Shown piece by piece: positions 23,858-31,708 of a stretch of DNA of 31,708 nucleotides (position 1 is the first letter of the stretch; each line of letters begins with the position of its first letter). The notes under the pieces were generated by a model, which ran no database searches, had not been told where the DNA came from, and saw only the letters and a list, made by a program, of their open reading frames with translations. The stretch spans positions 1 through 31,708 of the forward strand of contig JAQIBO010000330.1 in assembly GCA_027859055.1 (NCBI GenBank), written 5' to 3'. The position numbers and the translations under genes are program-made. The stretch is from Spirochaeta sp. (GTDB taxonomy: Bacteria; Spirochaetota; Spirochaetia; DSM-27196; Alkalispirochaetaceae).

Positions 23858-24967
23858 TCAGATAATCTGCTTGAGTGCGTCGGCGAGACGGTCCACCGAT
23901 TCTTTGCGGGCGGTATGGCCCATGATACCGACGCGCCAGATCTTGCCTGCCAGGGCACCAAGTCCGCCGCCGATCTCGATCCGGTGTTCGTTGAGCAGGC
24001 GACCGCGAACGGCTTTGTCTTCAACGCCGTCGGGGATCACCACCGCGTTGAGCATCGGCAGACGTGCCCCCTCTTCCACCAGCATCGTGAAGCCCAGTTC
24101 GCCAAGGCGTTCGATCAGGTATTGGTGAACTTCGGCGTGGCGTTTCCACACGTTGGCAAGCCCCTCGTCAAGCACAACCTTCAACGCTGCGTAGAGGGCG
24201 TAGTTCATGTTGATCGGTGCGGTGTGATGGTACGCCCGGGTGGCTCCCTCCCAGTAGTTCATCAGGAGATTGAGATCCAGGTACCAGTTGGGCACTTTGC
24301 TCTCCCGGTTACGGATCACGTCGGCGGCACGTTCCGACACCGTCACCGGTGAAAGCCCCGGCGGGCAGGAGAGACACTTCTGTGTTCCGCTGTAGAGCGC
24401 GTCGATGCCCCAGTCGTCGACCATAACCGGCATTCCGCCCAGGCTGGTGACCGCATCAACGATGTAAAGGGCGCCGTTTTCGTGCACCAGCTTCCCGATC
24501 TCTTCCACGGGGTTGGCGACGCCGGTGGAGGTCTCCGCGTGAACAACGGCAACCAGTTTGTACTTCTTTTTTGCCAGCTGCGCTTTCACATCCGCGGTTT
24601 TCACCGGCGTGCCCCATTCAAATTCCAGCGCATCCACGTCTGCACGCAGGCGCGTTGCAATCTCTTTCATGCGACCGCCAAAGACGCCGTTTATCAGGAC
24701 CAGGACGCTGTCCCCCGGTTCGATCAGGTTCACCAACACCGTTTCCATGCCGGCGCTTCCGGTACCGGACATCGGGAGGGTGATCTGGTTGGTCGTGTTC
24801 ATCACCTCCCGGAGCTGGCTTTTTATCGCATCCATTATCTGAATGAAGAAGGGATCGAGGTGGCCGAGGCTGTATTGTGACAGTGCGCTGTACACTTCCG
24901 GGGGTACCGACGAGGGTCCGGGGCCCATCAACAGCGTTTCCTGCACTTGGTCTACGAGTGATTTCAT
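23858..24967 (-). CDS. Class V pyridoxal-phosphate aminotransferase (alanine/serine-glyoxylate type)
   Basis: This 369-residue protein belongs to the class V aminotransferases that include alanine:glyoxylate and serine:pyruvate aminotransferases. The signatures are an N-terminal LLMGPGPSSVPPEV, the substrate-site SGTGSAGME, the cofactor-binding DAVTSLGGMP, and the Schiff-base lysine, Lys197, in YSGTQKCLSCPPG. It probably makes glycine from glyoxylate, or interconverts serine/alanine and their keto acids. An AGAGGAG site lies before the ATG at 24967. It heads the long minus operon; its pairing with isocitrate dehydrogenase is suggestive of glyoxylate or C2 metabolism, but no isocitrate lyase is seen. 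Confidence 0.9.
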   Translation of the reverse strand: MKSLVDQVQETLLMGPGPSSVPPEVYSALSQYSLGHLDPFFIQIMDAIKSQLREVMNTTNQITLPMSGTGSAGMETVLVNLIEPGDSVLVLINGVFGGRMKEIATRLRADVDALEFEWGTPVKTADVKAQLAKKKYKLVAVVHAETSTGVANPVEEIGKLVHENGALYIVDAVTSLGGMPVMVDDWGIDALYSGTQKCLSCPPGLSPVTVSERAADVIRNRESKVPNWYLDLNLLMNYWEGATRAYHHTAPINMNYALYAALKVVLDEGLANVWKRHAEVHQYLIERLGELGFTMLVEEGARLPMLNAVVIPDGVEDKAVRGRLLNEHRIEIGGGLGALAGKIWRVGIMGHTARKESVDRLADALKQII

Positions 24968-24995
24968 GAGATTCTCCTCTGTGTGTTGTCGTGCC

Positions 24996-25001
24996 AGTAT
25001 A
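24996..25001 (-). promoter_or_regulatory. Extended -10 promoter of the aminotransferase operon
   Basis: On the minus strand TATACT is preceded by TGG, an extended -10 element, in an AT-rich setting. Transcription would start near 24989, about 22 bases before the ATG at 24967. No good -35 is seen. Confidence 0.5.
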
Positions 25002-25052
25002 CCATATTTGCCACCGTATTCCTATCCGCATGGCGTTCCGGTCTCACGCCGT

Positions 25053-25427
25053 TCACGGCCAGGTGATGAAGGAAAAAAACGCGCTGAATCCCAGGAGATC
25101 AAAGATCTTCTTGACGCTGTCGTTGATGTTGGCAACTTTGAGACGTACGCCATTTTTCCGGCAATCGATCTGAATCGCCGCAACCATCCCGATTCCGGTG
25201 GACGACGCGTAGGTGAGACGTCCGGTTTCCAGGATCAGGGTTCCGGGGACGGGGGAGAGTTCAAAGACGCGTTTGAAAATTTTTGCGGCGACGGGGCTGT
25301 TGTCGGTATCAACTTTGCCGGCGATAGCGAGAACCAGCGTTTCGTCGTCATCTGTCGGCACGACGTTGACGGTAAGTTTCTGGTCTTCGTGGTGTAGAAG
25401 GTCTCGTTGCTGGCGGGTCAGATTCAT
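25053..25427 (-). CDS. STAS-domain anti-sigma factor antagonist
   Basis: This 124-residue single STAS domain has the pattern VLAIAGKVDTDNSP, TLILETGRLTYASSTGIGMV, IDCRKNGVRLKVANIND. The usual phosphorylatable serine is found as Ser75/Ser76 in YASSTG; the Asp often preceding it is replaced by Ala. Such proteins, when dephosphorylated by a SpoIIE/RsbU-type phosphatase, bind and sequester an anti-sigma kinase or other partner. The gene's ATG overlaps the upstream regulator's stop (ATGA) and it is last in the four-gene signalling operon. Its phosphatase is very probably the product of 29288-30466. No anti-sigma kinase is present in the window. Confidence 0.85.
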   Translation of the reverse strand: MNLTRQQRDLLHHEDQKLTVNVVPTDDDETLVLAIAGKVDTDNSPVAAKIFKRVFELSPVPGTLILETGRLTYASSTGIGMVAAIQIDCRKNGVRLKVANINDSVKKIFDLLGFSAFFSFITWP

Positions 25428-26677
25428 TCCTGGTCCGTCCGTTTCCTGATCAATACGTCCCGCTCCGCGGACAGCGGAAACTGCGGCGCTTTCACGCGGG
25501 CAACTACGCTTTCCACCATCTCCGGCGAAAGTACGGTGCCGGCGGCAAGGTACGTCATCCCGTTATCCAGCTTGAGATCGTAGCCCAGCACCAGGCCGGG
25601 AACCAGTTTGGTTATGCGAAGACGCGTCGTCTCCGTGTAAGATTGCTCCGATAACCGCGAAGCGGCGTGCTCAGCCAACGCGGGATCGTACACCCGGCCC
25701 GCGGCGATCCGCAACATCTCTACCGCCTCACTGCCATCCAGGTTGCGAAGGTCAACCGCGGCGTAGTAGTCAAAGGCGATTCGGACCGCCCGGGAAACCA
25801 GGGGTATTTCTTCGTGGGATAATCCGTCCGGGTGGCCCGAGCCGTTCCAATGCTCTCTGATATGACGTATCCCTGCCGCGAGATCTCTGACTTTCAGTGT
25901 TCGGCCGATAAGGTGGTCGCTCATCTCCAGTACTTCCGGGACGATTTTCCCGCGGCTGTCGATCGTCCCGTCGATTCCCTTCCCGAGACTCAACGCGCCG
26001 ATCTGAAAGAAATACGATGCCATCTCGCACAGACGCAGCGTCGACGCATCGGAGGTCTGGGCCTCCGCCAACACGCGCGCCAGGCGAGCGATCTTGTTGG
26101 AGATCGACTCAGTCGTTGTTTCGGAACCGATCATTGAAATGACGTTATCCAAAAACACAAACGTGTTTTTCAGCGATTCCTCAGTTTCCTGCTGTTGCCG
26201 CTTAATGTATTCCAGCGCTTTCTGCAGCTCGTCGGTTCGTTTGTGGACAAGTTCGGTCAGCTGTTTGTTCAGTTGGTCCCGTTCCCGGCCGACGCGGGCG
26301 TGCTCGAGGGCGTTGCGAACGATAACGAGCAGTTCGTTGTCGTCCCACGGTTTGAACAGATAGCGGTACACGTCCCCACGGTTCACCGCCTCGCGCATCG
26401 CTTCCATATCGGAATAGCCGGTCAGGATGATGCGCAGCGTGTCCGGGTAGTGTTTCTTCACAAATTGAACGAACTTGTGCCCCTCGATCTTTGGCATTCG
26501 CTCGTCGGAAATAACCAGGTCGACAGCGTCCTGTTTAAGAATTTTTGACGCTTCCACGGCGCTCTCGGCGGTGAACACCTCCGTATCGGGAAGCTCCAGA
26601 AACAGCCGTTTGAGGGAGCTGAGTATGTTGGGCTCATCATCAACGAGCAAAAGGTTGTAGGTCTCACTACGTGCCAC
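25424..26677 (-). CDS. Response regulator with degenerate HD-GYP output domain
   Basis: This 417-residue protein has an N-terminal receiver domain (acidic pocket LVDDEPN, phospho-acceptor Asp58 in VISDERMP, Thr in ILTGYSD, Lys in YLFKPWDD). A coiled coil follows (about residues 130-175). Then comes an HD-GYP-like domain, in which the metal-binding HD is lost (ASYFFQIGALSLG where active enzymes have LHDIGK) and the GYP motif reads GSGHPDGL. It therefore probably does not degrade cyclic di-GMP and may act as a binding or scaffold domain. The last 75 residues are a small extra region. It overlaps both neighbours in the operon (11 and 4 bases), so it is likely phosphorylated by the adjacent hybrid kinase. 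Confidence 0.85.
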   Translation of the reverse strand: MARSETYNLLLVDDEPNILSSLKRLFLELPDTEVFTAESAVEASKILKQDAVDLVISDERMPKIEGHKFVQFVKKHYPDTLRIILTGYSDMEAMREAVNRGDVYRYLFKPWDDNELLVIVRNALEHARVGRERDQLNKQLTELVHKRTDELQKALEYIKRQQQETEESLKNTFVFLDNVISMIGSETTTESISNKIARLARVLAEAQTSDASTLRLCEMASYFFQIGALSLGKGIDGTIDSRGKIVPEVLEMSDHLIGRTLKVRDLAAGIRHIREHWNGSGHPDGLSHEEIPLVSRAVRIAFDYYAAVDLRNLDGSEAVEMLRIAAGRVYDPALAEHAASRLSEQSYTETTRLRITKLVPGLVLGYDLKLDNGMTYLAAGTVLSPEMVESVVARVKAPQFPLSAERDVLIRKRTDQE

Positions 26678-29291
26678 TATGTGGTCTCCTCGGGATTCCC
26701 AGCGTGAACGCCGCGCCGTTCGTTGTCGCGCTGTCCAATGTCATCGTCCCCTGGTGTCGATTCACTATGATATCATACGCGATACTCAGACCAAGTCCCG
26801 TTCCTTCACCAGCTTTTTTTGTGGTGAAAAACGGTTCAAAGATCCGATGCCGTACATCTTCCGGTACTCCCGGACCATCGTCCGCCACGCGGCAATACAC
26901 GGCATCGTCATCCGCCCACGTGGAGATCGTGATGAGGCCATCGCTTCTCCCGGCACCCTTGATCGCCTGGGCGGCGTTGACAACCAGCGTCAGCAGGACC
27001 TGATTGATTTCGTTGGCGTTACACGGCAAAGGAGGTACCGTTCCGGCGTCGATGGTTACCTCGGCAACGTATTTGTACTCGTTTCGGGCGATCACCAGGC
27101 TGCTTTCAATACCCTTGTTGATGTCATAATCGTCCATCTCCTCGTCGCTTCCAGCGCGGGAAAAGTCTTTCAGGTTGGTGACGATTGCGATGATCCGTTG
27201 GATTCCCTCTTCCGTTTCAGAGAAGAGATCAAGGAGGTCATCGAGGGTGCCTTCAATCCGATTGGTCGTCCAGACCGACTCAAGTTTTGCGGTCACCTCA
27301 GCCGGCGATGCCTCGCGCCCGTCCCGGTACGCTTCCAGGAACGGCAGGTACTTCCCGATATAGCGACGAAGTGCCGACAGGTTGCTGCGCACGAAACCGA
27401 GGGGATTGTTGATCTCATGGGCGACCCCGGCGGAGAGTTGGCCGATCGAGGCGAGCTTCTCCTTGCGGACCAGCTCTTCCTGCGTTTTGCGAAGTGCCTC
27501 GTTGGTTTCGCTCAGCTCGAGGGAACGTTGCAGCGACTCTTGTTCGGACCGGATGCGATGGGTGATGTCGTGAATGACCCCCTGGTAGAGGGGCTCACCC
27601 GTTTCACTTACGCTGCCGCGGACGATGGTAGCGGTCTCGGACCCGAAAATCGTATCTCCCGAGCGCGCCCGAAGGATGATCTCCATGTTTTTTACGTAGC
27701 CGTTGGCATCCATCTCCTCCAGGAAATACTGCCGGTCCTGGATGTCGAGGTAGAACTCATTCACGGTCCGGCCCGTAAGCTCCTGTGGCGTATCGACGCC
27801 GAGCATGTCCGCTCCCGCCTCGTTGACCTCAACGATCGTCCCGTCCCGGGTGGTGACAAACACCATGTTTGCCGCATCTTCGAAGAGGGAACGATACCGC
27901 GCTTCCGAGCGACGCAGGTCCGCATTGGTCTTTTCCAGCCGGAGTTCGGCAACCTTCCGTCGCGTAACGTCGGCGACGACCACCATTATCATCGGTTCCA
28001 TCCCGTCTTCGTCCAGGATTTGAACGATCACTCCTTCGCCAACGACGTTTTTCCCGTGTTCCCGGTGAAACACCAGGGTGGCACGTTGTGGTGACACCGG
28101 GATCTGGGTTGCTTTGGCGAAAAAACGTCGCACCGAGCGGGGAACCTGGGCGAGTACATCGAGAAACGTCGTCTGCGTCAGCTCCTCCTCGGAATAGCCG
28201 ATCCAGGTTTGGAAGAACGGGTTGCTTGAAAGGAATCGGCCCTCCCGGTCGAGGGTAACGATGCCCATGGGAGAGTGTTGGAAGAACGAATTCACCCGGC
28301 GTTGTTGCTGAACCGTTTCCCGCTCTGTCCGTGCTGCGAGGGCGCGTTGATACATCGTACTGATCGCCAGCGAAATATCCGCGCCAAGTTCCCGAAACAC
28401 CTGGGCCGTGTCGCCATCGCCATGGTGAAACCGTTCCAGTGCCACCGAAAATACCCCGAGGCGCTGCCCGTTGTATTCGAGGACGGTGGTCATCCCCGCG
28501 AGATCTCCCTGAATGCGCTGTAACGGGCATTCGGGACATTCGGTGAGGCTGTCGTTGTAGGCGAAAAATCCGTTCTCTCGAAACTCCGGGGTTTGAACGC
28601 AACCGGGTGCTTCGCCGTCAAGTACGCTCAACAGTTCCCGCCCTGAGGCGATCGTACCGGCGGAACCGGCGCGTTGTTGGTCGTCAAGTTCCCAGGGGTC
28701 GAGGATGATCCATGCAGACCGGTACGCGTTGCTGCGCACCAGAACGCCGCACGCGCTCTGAATGCACTCTACCGGGTCGGTGGAACGGACCAGAACGTTG
28801 TGGACTTCCCGAATGGAGAACAACTGACGGTTGAGATGCTCCAGCCGGGCGTGGTCTTCCCGCATCGACTCGTCCAACGCCCGGTACCGATGTTCCTGTT
28901 CCATCCGGTCCTGGTGCGCCTGATAGAGACGGTACGCTTTCCTGATCGACTCCATAATCACGAAGTCGTTGCTGATCTTGAGAACCACGCCGAAGTGGGT
29001 GATCGACGTGAGTTGTTCCATCGTTTGGCGACCGTCGAATGCGGTGAGAAAGACGACCGGTATTTCCTGCGCGGCGAGGATCTTTTTTGCCAGTTCCGGA
29101 CCGCTGACAGACGACTCCAGGTTGATGTCCAGCATGACAAGGTCTACTTCCGGGTGCTCCGCAAGGGTCGCCAGTGCCTGCTCGGCGTCGCCCACGGTGA
29201 CCAGTCCCATCTCCAACGTTGCGGCGATCGAGGTCAGGCGGTGGTGGACGATCGTGTCGTCGTCAACGAGAAGAACGGTATGCGCGTTCAT
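26667..29291 (-). CDS. Hybrid sensor histidine kinase (REC-GAF-PAS-PAS-HisKA-HATPase)
   Basis: This 874-residue soluble kinase has no membrane segment. Its order is: N-terminal receiver domain (VLLVDDD, phospho-acceptor Asp55, Lys in VLKISND); a GAF-like domain (about 155-340) with two cysteines in ECPECPLQ; two PAS domains (about 350-480 and 490-620); a HisKA dimerisation domain with the phospho-His in GVAHEINNPLG; and an ATPase domain with N, G1, F and G2 boxes (NAAQAI, DDGPGVPE, FEPFFTTK, GTGLGLS). It should sense a cytoplasmic or redox signal and pass phosphate to the adjacent receiver proteins. Its ATG overlaps the phosphatase stop by four bases; its end overlaps the next gene by 11. Confidence 0.9.
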   Translation of the reverse strand: MNAHTVLLVDDDTIVHHRLTSIAATLEMGLVTVGDAEQALATLAEHPEVDLVMLDINLESSVSGPELAKKILAAQEIPVVFLTAFDGRQTMEQLTSITHFGVVLKISNDFVIMESIRKAYRLYQAHQDRMEQEHRYRALDESMREDHARLEHLNRQLFSIREVHNVLVRSTDPVECIQSACGVLVRSNAYRSAWIILDPWELDDQQRAGSAGTIASGRELLSVLDGEAPGCVQTPEFRENGFFAYNDSLTECPECPLQRIQGDLAGMTTVLEYNGQRLGVFSVALERFHHGDGDTAQVFRELGADISLAISTMYQRALAARTERETVQQQRRVNSFFQHSPMGIVTLDREGRFLSSNPFFQTWIGYSEEELTQTTFLDVLAQVPRSVRRFFAKATQIPVSPQRATLVFHREHGKNVVGEGVIVQILDEDGMEPMIMVVVADVTRRKVAELRLEKTNADLRRSEARYRSLFEDAANMVFVTTRDGTIVEVNEAGADMLGVDTPQELTGRTVNEFYLDIQDRQYFLEEMDANGYVKNMEIILRARSGDTIFGSETATIVRGSVSETGEPLYQGVIHDITHRIRSEQESLQRSLELSETNEALRKTQEELVRKEKLASIGQLSAGVAHEINNPLGFVRSNLSALRRYIGKYLPFLEAYRDGREASPAEVTAKLESVWTTNRIEGTLDDLLDLFSETEEGIQRIIAIVTNLKDFSRAGSDEEMDDYDINKGIESSLVIARNEYKYVAEVTIDAGTVPPLPCNANEINQVLLTLVVNAAQAIKGAGRSDGLITISTWADDDAVYCRVADDGPGVPEDVRHRIFEPFFTTKKAGEGTGLGLSIAYDIIVNRHQGTMTLDSATTNGAAFTLGIPRRPHSGT

Positions 29292-30466
29292 CTGATCTGG
29301 ACCCGGATCATCGTGATATCGTCCGCCGGTTCAGGCATCGCCAGCGCCTGGGCAAACGCGCGGACCAGTACGTCGTTGGCGCCGAACGGGTGTTCCCGCA
29401 ACAGCCGAAGAACCGTTTCAGCTGGAAGCCGGTGCCCCTGTTTGTGATTCTTGTACATGCCGTCGGTCATGCACGTGATCGTATCTTTGGGTTCCAGGTC
29501 GGTGGTCACATCGGTAAAAGAAACGTCCCGGGCTACACCGATCATCGGACCGCTGGCGTTGACACAGAAATCGCCGGCCGCGCGGGTCACGCAGACGGTC
29601 TCGTTTCCCGCCCCGGCGGTGATAAGCCGGCGGCGCCGCACGTCCAGAAAGGAGGCGGAAAACGTGAGCACCACATCGGAAATACCGGTGAACTGATCGA
29701 TAATGTGCTGATTGAGCCACGCCAGAAACGCCGCAGGAGAGAAGCCGCCGGATAGCTGTTGGCGAACATACCCCCGGTAGATCATCGCTTTGAGAAACGC
29801 GGTGACAAACGCCGCCCGGACACCGTGTCCGGAGACATCGCCGACCATGATGATAATCCCGTCATCACCAAAGGGAATCACATCGTGGTAGTCGCCGCCA
29901 CGGCTCAACCAGGGAAGGGGGCGGTAGGTGATCTCCACCGACATATCCCGGCGGGCGGGCAGTTCCACCTCCAGTAGTTTTTGCTGCAGCTCTCCCGCCC
30001 AGCTGAGTTCTGTCTCGAGGGTGCGGACGTACCGTGCGTTATCCCGTTGAATACGGGCGTGCTCATATGCGCGGTCGATCTCGCGCAACAGCTCGTCATT
30101 GTCCCACGGTTTGGACGCATAGGCGAAAATACCCGCGTGGATCGTCCGGTTCAGTTGCGCTAGATCCGCGTATCCGGTGACCACCATCGTCACGATATGG
30201 GCAAACGCCGCGCGGGTCTGTTCGATCAGGGCGGCGCCGCTCATGCCCGGCATTTTCAGATCGCTCACCATGACCCAGACGTCCTCGCCGATCTCTTCAA
30301 GGATTTCCTGCGCCCGGGAACCGGACTCCGCGGTTCGGATCGTCAAGCCCCGGTCCTCCGCCCATTCACGCGCCAGGCGGTATAGTGAAGTCAAAATCGC
30401 CGGCTCATCGTCGACAAAGAGGATGTACCGTTGCTCCTCCTCAGGTCCTTGTGAGATCAGTGGCAT
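29288..30466 (-). CDS. Response regulator with SpoIIE/RsbU-type PP2C phosphatase domain
   Basis: This 392-residue protein joins a receiver domain (FVDDEPA, phospho-acceptor Asp69 in MVSDLKMPG, Lys in YASKPWDN) by a coiled-coil linker (about 135-170) to a PP2C/SpoIIE serine phosphatase domain. The phosphatase metal-binding motifs are intact: GGDYHDVI, GDVSGHGVRAAF, TDGMYK and DDITMI. When phosphorylated by the adjacent kinase it would dephosphorylate the STAS antagonist encoded at the end of the operon. The ATG at 30466 begins just before the receiver fold; no ribosome site is seen. The gene is divergent from the HAD phosphatase gene across 61 bases. Confidence 0.9.
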   Translation of the reverse strand: MPLISQGPEEEQRYILFVDDEPAILTSLYRLAREWAEDRGLTIRTAESGSRAQEILEEIGEDVWVMVSDLKMPGMSGAALIEQTRAAFAHIVTMVVTGYADLAQLNRTIHAGIFAYASKPWDNDELLREIDRAYEHARIQRDNARYVRTLETELSWAGELQQKLLEVELPARRDMSVEITYRPLPWLSRGGDYHDVIPFGDDGIIIMVGDVSGHGVRAAFVTAFLKAMIYRGYVRQQLSGGFSPAAFLAWLNQHIIDQFTGISDVVLTFSASFLDVRRRRLITAGAGNETVCVTRAAGDFCVNASGPMIGVARDVSFTDVTTDLEPKDTITCMTDGMYKNHKQGHRLPAETVLRLLREHPFGANDVLVRAFAQALAMPEPADDITMIRVQIR

Positions 30467-30527
30467 ATATACGAAGATACGCAAACTGGTCCGGGAGTTC
30501 CAGCTTGAGCGGCGGGAAGAGGTTGCG

Positions 30528-31214
30528 ATGCAGGCGATTGTATTTGACATGGACGGAGTTCTGATCGACAGCGAGCCCCTTCACCGGCGGGTGGAGCAGG
30601 AGCTGTTCGACTCCTACGGGCTTCGTGTGGCAGCTATGGAGCATCTCGGATATCTCGGAATGAGCAGCTACGCAACGTTTTTGGGCGTTGCCACCGCGCA
30701 TCCACGGGAATGGGCCGCCGCGGGACTGTCTGTCGACTTTGCGGTGGATGAAGAACGGCGGCGTTATATGGGAGCGCTACGGCGTCAGGGGATACCATTT
30801 GTTTCCGGCAGCGTGGAATTGGTTCGCGCGGCATCAGCGGCGGGCTGGCGGGTCGCAGTCGCCTCATCCGCACCGGAGGAACAGATCTCCCTGGTGCTGA
30901 GCACTGCCGGGTTGTCGGCCGTTATCAGCTGCGTTATCAGTGGCGACGATGTTACCAACGGGAAACCGCATCCGGAGATATTTCTGACCGCCGCCGCATG
31001 CCTAGACGTATCTCCCGCGGAGTGTTGGGTGGTGGAAGATTCCTCCAACGGAGTGCAGGCCGCCCTTTCTGCCGGCATGCGATGTGTTGGTTTTACAGAC
31101 CGTTCCGACTTCTCCGACGCGTCTGCGCCATCCCAGGTGAGCGCCGCCACAACTGTGGCGACGTCGATGAAAGAGGTCGCCGCGGCGATCGATCCGACGC
31201 TCGCTGTTCCATGA
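30528..31214 (+). CDS. HAD-superfamily phosphatase (beta-phosphoglucomutase-like)
   Basis: This 228-residue HAD hydrolase has motif I FDMDGVLIDSEP (Asp7 nucleophile, Asp9 acid), a helical cap, motif II (VAVASSA), the motif III lysine in GKPHPEIF, and motif IV WVVEDSSNGVQAALSAGM. It belongs to the sugar-phosphate phosphatase/phosphomutase branch; the exact substrate is unknown. The start at 30528 is the beginning of motif I and has an AGAGG site; a longer in-frame frame upstream lies antisense to the phosphatase gene and is rejected. It is followed after 40 bases by the sugar epimerase gene, so both may serve sugar metabolism. Confidence 0.9.
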   Translation: MQAIVFDMDGVLIDSEPLHRRVEQELFDSYGLRVAAMEHLGYLGMSSYATFLGVATAHPREWAAAGLSVDFAVDEERRRYMGALRRQGIPFVSGSVELVRAASAAGWRVAVASSAPEEQISLVLSTAGLSAVISCVISGDDVTNGKPHPEIFLTAAACLDVSPAECWVVEDSSNGVQAALSAGMRCVGFTDRSDFSDASAPSQVSAATTVATSMKEVAAAIDPTLAVP

Positions 31215-31254
31215 TGATTACACGCCGATACGAGAGATATGAGGAGGATTCAGG

Positions 31255-31708
31255 ATGAGACACGTAGGTATCGTCCTTTCCTACGGTATCGGCTTGCCCG
31301 AATCGAAGGATACATCCTCCCTGGACGAGACAATCCGTCTCAGCGCCGTCGATTATATGAAGCGCATGATCGACGCCGTCGCCGAAATGGGAGGCGGTAT
31401 GATCGGCGGTACGATTCACAGTTACTGGCCCGGAACGATGCCCGAGGGAATGGAAGATAAACAACCGATCCGGGAACAAAGTGTGAAAAGTATGAAAGAG
31501 CTCGCTCCCTACGCGCATGAGCGCGACGTCGTCCTCAACGTGGAGGTGCTCAATCGTTTCGAGCAGTTTCTTGTGAACGACTCGCACGAAGCGGTGGATT
31601 ATGTTGCAGAAATCGACCATCCCGGATGTCGAATTCTGCTTGATACCTTTCATATGAATATAGAGGAAGACTCAATCGGTGAGGCGATTCGGCGCGTTGG
31701 TCCGCACC
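31255..31708 (+). CDS. Sugar isomerase/epimerase (D-tagatose 3-epimerase-like), truncated at the right edge
   Basis: About 151 residues are visible, of a TIM-barrel sugar epimerase related to D-psicose/D-tagatose 3-epimerases. Conserved pieces are GGTIHSYWPG, NVEVLNRFEQFLVN (with the first metal-binding Glu) and LLDTFHMNIEEDSIG (metal-binding Asp and substrate His); the remaining His and Glu ligands lie beyond the window. Oddly, the protein begins where relatives are already about 65-75 residues in; the first barrel strands are missing, and an in-frame TGA lies at 31240-31242. A GAGGAGG site precedes the ATG at 31255, so this short form is apparently translated. It follows the HAD gene. Confidence 0.8.
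   Translation, partial: MRHVGIVLSYGIGLPESKDTSSLDETIRLSAVDYMKRMIDAVAEMGGGMIGGTIHSYWPGTMPEGMEDKQPIREQSVKSMKELAPYAHERDVVLNVEVLNRFEQFLVNDSHEAVDYVAEIDHPGCRILLDTFHMNIEEDSIGEAIRRVGPH

Noticed and set aside
26679..28094. 471-codon plus-strand frame
   Set aside because: Antisense to the hybrid histidine kinase, whose kinase boxes are all intact; artefact.
1..31708. CRISPR arrays, tRNA or rRNA genes, insertion sequences with terminal repeats, integrase or transposase genes
   Set aside because: Looked for by eye on both strands; no spaced repeat arrays, cloverleaf sequence or transposase motifs seen.

Overview
The window is about 31.7 kb of GC-rich bacterial DNA (high 50s to about 60% GC by eye). It is chromosomal housekeeping sequence interrupted by one decaying accessory block. 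The organism is Gram-negative in type: there is a lipobox lipoprotein, exported proteins and a type II fatty-acid synthase cluster. The monomeric NADP isocitrate dehydrogenase, methylglyoxal synthase, an M30-like lipoprotein protease and the REC-SpoIIE/STAS signalling genes would fit a free-living Spirochaetota member. That assignment is inference, because no rRNA or other marker gene lies in the window.

Region 1 (1-3794) is a fatty-acid initiation/elongation cluster: fabH (minus, cut by the window edge) diverges from fabD-fabG-fabF (plus). No acpP lies between fabG and fabF. Region 2 (3795-5543) holds GC-rich palindromes, a small YqaE/Pmp3 membrane protein and a CPA2-type cation/proton antiporter.

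Region 3 (about 5540-11873) is the accessory block. It contains a decayed XRE-ImmA/IrrE metallopeptidase gene broken by several frameshifts, one in a run of nine A; an SRPBCC-fold gene; and a type I restriction-modification remnant in which broken hsdM runs into the last third of hsdR. It also contains a BrnT-type toxin-antitoxin pair, a second pair whose RelE/ParE-like toxin is broken but whose antitoxin is intact, an exported TPR protein, and a DUF1858 protein. A second, diverged copy of the hsdR 3' end closes the block. It reads as a defence/toxin-antitoxin island in decay.

Region 4 (11957-18130) holds an EamA transporter divergent from a zinc alcohol dehydrogenase, an MFS transporter with a rhodanese-like protein, methylglyoxal synthase, and an M30-like lipoprotein metalloprotease overlapping a small exported protein.

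Region 5 (18159-24967, all minus) reads from a promoter near 25000 to a strong terminator at 18159-18189. In transcription order it encodes a class V aminotransferase, monomeric isocitrate dehydrogenase, a second CPA2 antiporter, an EIIA protein with a C-terminal PII-like domain, an unknown 109-residue protein, a TPR protein and rubredoxin. The antiporter/EIIA pair overlaps translationally and looks like a regulated ion-transport module.

Region 6 (25053-30466, minus) is a four-gene signalling operon in which each gene overlaps the next: REC-SpoIIE phosphatase, REC-GAF-PAS-PAS hybrid histidine kinase, REC with a degenerate HD-GYP domain, and a STAS antagonist. It has the parts of a partner-switching pathway, but no anti-sigma kinase or sigma factor is visible. 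The window ends with a HAD phosphatase and the start of a sugar epimerase that appears to lack its N-terminal part (both plus).
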